Assembly: GCA_915070155.1 (NCBI GenBank)
Contig: CAJZFK010000049.1
Location: 1-5,812 of the forward strand
Direction: 5' to 3'
DNA: 5,812 nt
DNA from: an uncultured Candidatus Saccharibacteria bacterium
GTDB lineage: Bacteria; Patescibacteriota; Saccharimonadia; Saccharimonadales; Saccharimonadaceae
Below the pieces are notes generated by a model, which saw only the letters and a list, made by a program, of their open reading frames with translations, was not told where the DNA came from and did not search any database. Made by a program: the position numbers and the translations under genes. This document shows positions 4,556 through 5,812 of the stretch, in pieces (within the stretch, counting starts at the first letter, position 1; each line of letters opens with the position of its first letter).

Positions 4556-4792
4556 ATGGGATTATTTGTAAATCAACAAGATCAGCGTAGTGAATTGCAA
4601 GAGCGAATTGCGGCGGAATTAAGAGAGAAGGCGAAAGCTTCGAGTTTGCAAGAAAAGGCAACTATGGACGGCGTCGACGACATAAGATATTTGGAAGGCA
4701 CGAAACAGACGACGACTTTGGCGTGGGCGTGGATTTTAATTGCTATTATGGCTGGTGTGGTGATTGTAATGTTTTTAATGCAAGGACGATAA
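4556..4792 (+). CDS. Small single-pass membrane protein upstream of pheS, unrecognised
   Basis: I do not recognise this 78-residue protein. Residues about 8-36 are charged and likely helical (RSELQERIAAELREKAKASSLQEKA, possibly a short coiled coil), followed by an acidic linker (DGVDDIRYLEG). A single hydrophobic helix at about 55-75 (LAWAWILIAIMAGVVIVMFLM) is followed by only QGR. This is a tail-anchored layout with the charged part probably in the cytosol. It is the first gene of a two-gene unit, one base from pheS, so it is co-transcribed and perhaps translationally linked with it. Its ATG lies 6 bp after TATACT with no Shine-Dalgarno sequence, which predicts a leaderless start. Codon use and base composition look like those of its neighbours. 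No function is assigned. Confidence 0.8.
   Translation: MGLFVNQQDQRSELQERIAAELREKAKASSLQEKATMDGVDDIRYLEGTKQTTTLAWAWILIAIMAGVVIVMFLMQGR
4782..4786 (+). promoter_or_regulatory. Shine-Dalgarno-like site of pheS
   Basis: AAGGA (4782-4786) lies 7 bases before ATG 4794, inside the last codons of the upstream gene. It supports 4794 as the pheS start and suggests that this internal cistron, unlike the first one, uses standard initiation. Confidence 0.6.
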
Positions 4793-4793
4793 A

Positions 4794-5812
4794 ATGGTTG
4801 ACTTAGACGAATTGAGAAGAGAAATAGTTTTGGCGGTTTCGCAATCCAAATCTCCGCGTGAGTTTTTGCGAGATCGACGACTTAGGGAATTGTATGATCA
4901 AATCAAGTCATTGCCGCCAGTTGAGCGTGGTCCATTTGGTAAGCAGATTAATGAGCTAAAGCAAGCTGTTGAACAGGCTATTGCCGTGCGACTGGAAGAG
5001 CTGGAAAAAGTTGACTTGAAGCCGATTGACGTTACGGCGCCGATGGATGTAAATTCGCCCAAGCCTGAACTTTTGCCGAGCGAACAAGGCACGATTCATC
5101 CGCTGAGCACTGAAATTGAGCGCATTTCTGAGATCTTTAATCGCATGGGTTTTGTCACGGAAGAGTCCAGAGAGATTGACGATCAATTCCATATGTTCGA
5201 GAGCCTGAATTTTCCAAAAGGTCATCCAGCGCGCGACGATTACGATACGTTTATGACCGAGGAAACTGATTCTAATGGTGATCGTTTGATTGCGCCGGCG
5301 CATACGTCGACTATGCAAAATCGCGTGTTGATGAAATATCGCGACAATTTGGAAAAGGGCGAGGCTATTGCCGCTATCGTTCCTGATCGCGTTTTTCGCA
5401 ACGAAGATTTGGACGCACGCCACGAGCATACATTTTATCAAGTCGAAGGCGTGTACGTTTCACGTCGGGTTAATGTTGGAAATTTGATTGCTACATTGCA
5501 AGAATTTTTGCAGGAATATTACGGCAAGAAACTTGACGTTCGCGTTAATCCATTTTACTTTCCGTTCACCGAGCCTAGCTTCGAGTTTGCGTTAAGCTGT
5601 CCGTTTTGTGAAGGAAAAAATCCTGATTGTAAAGTCTGCTCTGGTGAAGGTTGGATTGAGCTATTGGGCTGCGGAATGATTCATCCGAATGTCCTTCGGG
5701 CGGCACAAATTGACCCGAATGAATATACGGGATTTGCTTTTGGTTGCGGAATCGACCGCTTGGTTATGATGAAGTATGGAATCGAAGATGTCCGTCATTT
5801 TGAAAGTGGCAA
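4794..5812 (+). CDS. pheS: Phenylalanine--tRNA ligase alpha subunit, 3'-truncated by the window edge
   Basis: PheS is the catalytic subunit of the cytosolic alpha2beta2 enzyme that charges tRNA-Phe. The frame stays open for 339 codons to the window end. An N-terminal helical, coiled-coil-like tRNA-binding region (about 1-90) precedes the class II catalytic domain. The domain contains HPLSTEIERI, the substrate-pocket region HTSTMQNRVL (170-179), motif 2 VFRNEDLDARHEHTFYQVEG (200-219), FPFTEPSFEF (256-265), LGCGMIHPNVLR (291-302) and motif 3 GFAFGCGIDRL (313-323). Between the last two elements is a four-cysteine insert, CPFC and CKVC (Cys269, 272, 279, 282), a likely zinc knuckle; I recall similar inserts in other bacterial PheS proteins, so it need not be novel. 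Perhaps ten to fifteen C-terminal residues lie beyond the edge. pheT would be expected next but is not visible. The gene starts one base after the 78-residue gene. Confidence 0.97.
   Translation, partial: MVDLDELRREIVLAVSQSKSPREFLRDRRLRELYDQIKSLPPVERGPFGKQINELKQAVEQAIAVRLEELEKVDLKPIDVTAPMDVNSPKPELLPSEQGTIHPLSTEIERISEIFNRMGFVTEESREIDDQFHMFESLNFPKGHPARDDYDTFMTEETDSNGDRLIAPAHTSTMQNRVLMKYRDNLEKGEAIAAIVPDRVFRNEDLDARHEHTFYQVEGVYVSRRVNVGNLIATLQEFLQEYYGKKLDVRVNPFYFPFTEPSFEFALSCPFCEGKNPDCKVCSGEGWIELLGCGMIHPNVLRAAQIDPNEYTGFAFGCGIDRLVMMKYGIEDVRHFESG

Noticed and set aside
4956..5441. Minus-strand frame of 161 residues
   Set aside because: It lies fully antisense to pheS, whose motifs establish the coding strand.
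1..5812. Mobile element, CRISPR array, phage or defence island
   Set aside because: No transposase or integrase, no regular repeat-spacer pattern, and no nuclease/antitoxin cassette; RmuC is a widespread housekeeping-type family.

Overview
The window looks like an ordinary, tightly packed chromosomal stretch from a small-genome bacterium, probably of the Candidatus Saccharibacteria (TM7)/Patescibacteria group. I base this on the mix of short, lineage-specific membrane proteins with recognisable trmD, rmuC and pheS, very short gaps, and a lysine/alanine-tailed aquaporin. It is an inference from style, not a database match. TGA acts as a stop (rmuC ends on TGA just before its terminator), which argues against the UGA-Gly code of SR1/Gracilibacteria.

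Layout from left to right. Positions 1-624 hold the 3' part of trmD (tRNA m1G37 methyltransferase), whose stop codon lies in the loop of its own terminator. A 178-bp gap with a promoter follows. Next is a four-helix DoxX-like membrane protein (803-1222), convergent with a tRNA-Gln(CUG) gene on the minus strand (1244-1318); the two share a terminator. Three plus-strand genes follow, each with its own promoter: a PAP2/BcrC-type phosphatase (1398-1880), an unrecognised five-helix membrane protein (1926-2420) and rmuC (2439-3509). A bidirectional hairpin separates rmuC from a convergent aquaporin-family gene (3563-4498, minus). Divergent from the aquaporin is a 78-residue single-pass protein (4556-4792), followed after one base by pheS (4794 to the window end, 3' truncated).

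Functionally, trmD, tRNA-Gln and pheS belong to translation, the PAP2 protein probably to lipid-carrier recycling, rmuC to DNA maintenance, and the rest are membrane proteins. I see no mobile element, CRISPR array, phage gene or defence cassette.

The most striking signal is regulatory. Five plus-strand genes (starts 803, 1398, 1926, 2439, 4556) share one exact geometry: a -35-like hexamer, 17 bp, a TA(T/C)A(C/A)T -10 hexamer, 6 bp, then ATG, with no Shine-Dalgarno sequence. This predicts transcription starting on the A of the start codon, that is, leaderless mRNA. In contrast, the aquaporin and the internal cistron pheS have Shine-Dalgarno-like sequences. The geometry also corrects two starts (1398 rather than 1332; 1926 rather than 1899). 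Other oddities are an aquaporin lacking the selectivity-filter arginine, and a TrmD with Glu at the catalytic Asp position and a missing C-terminal segment.
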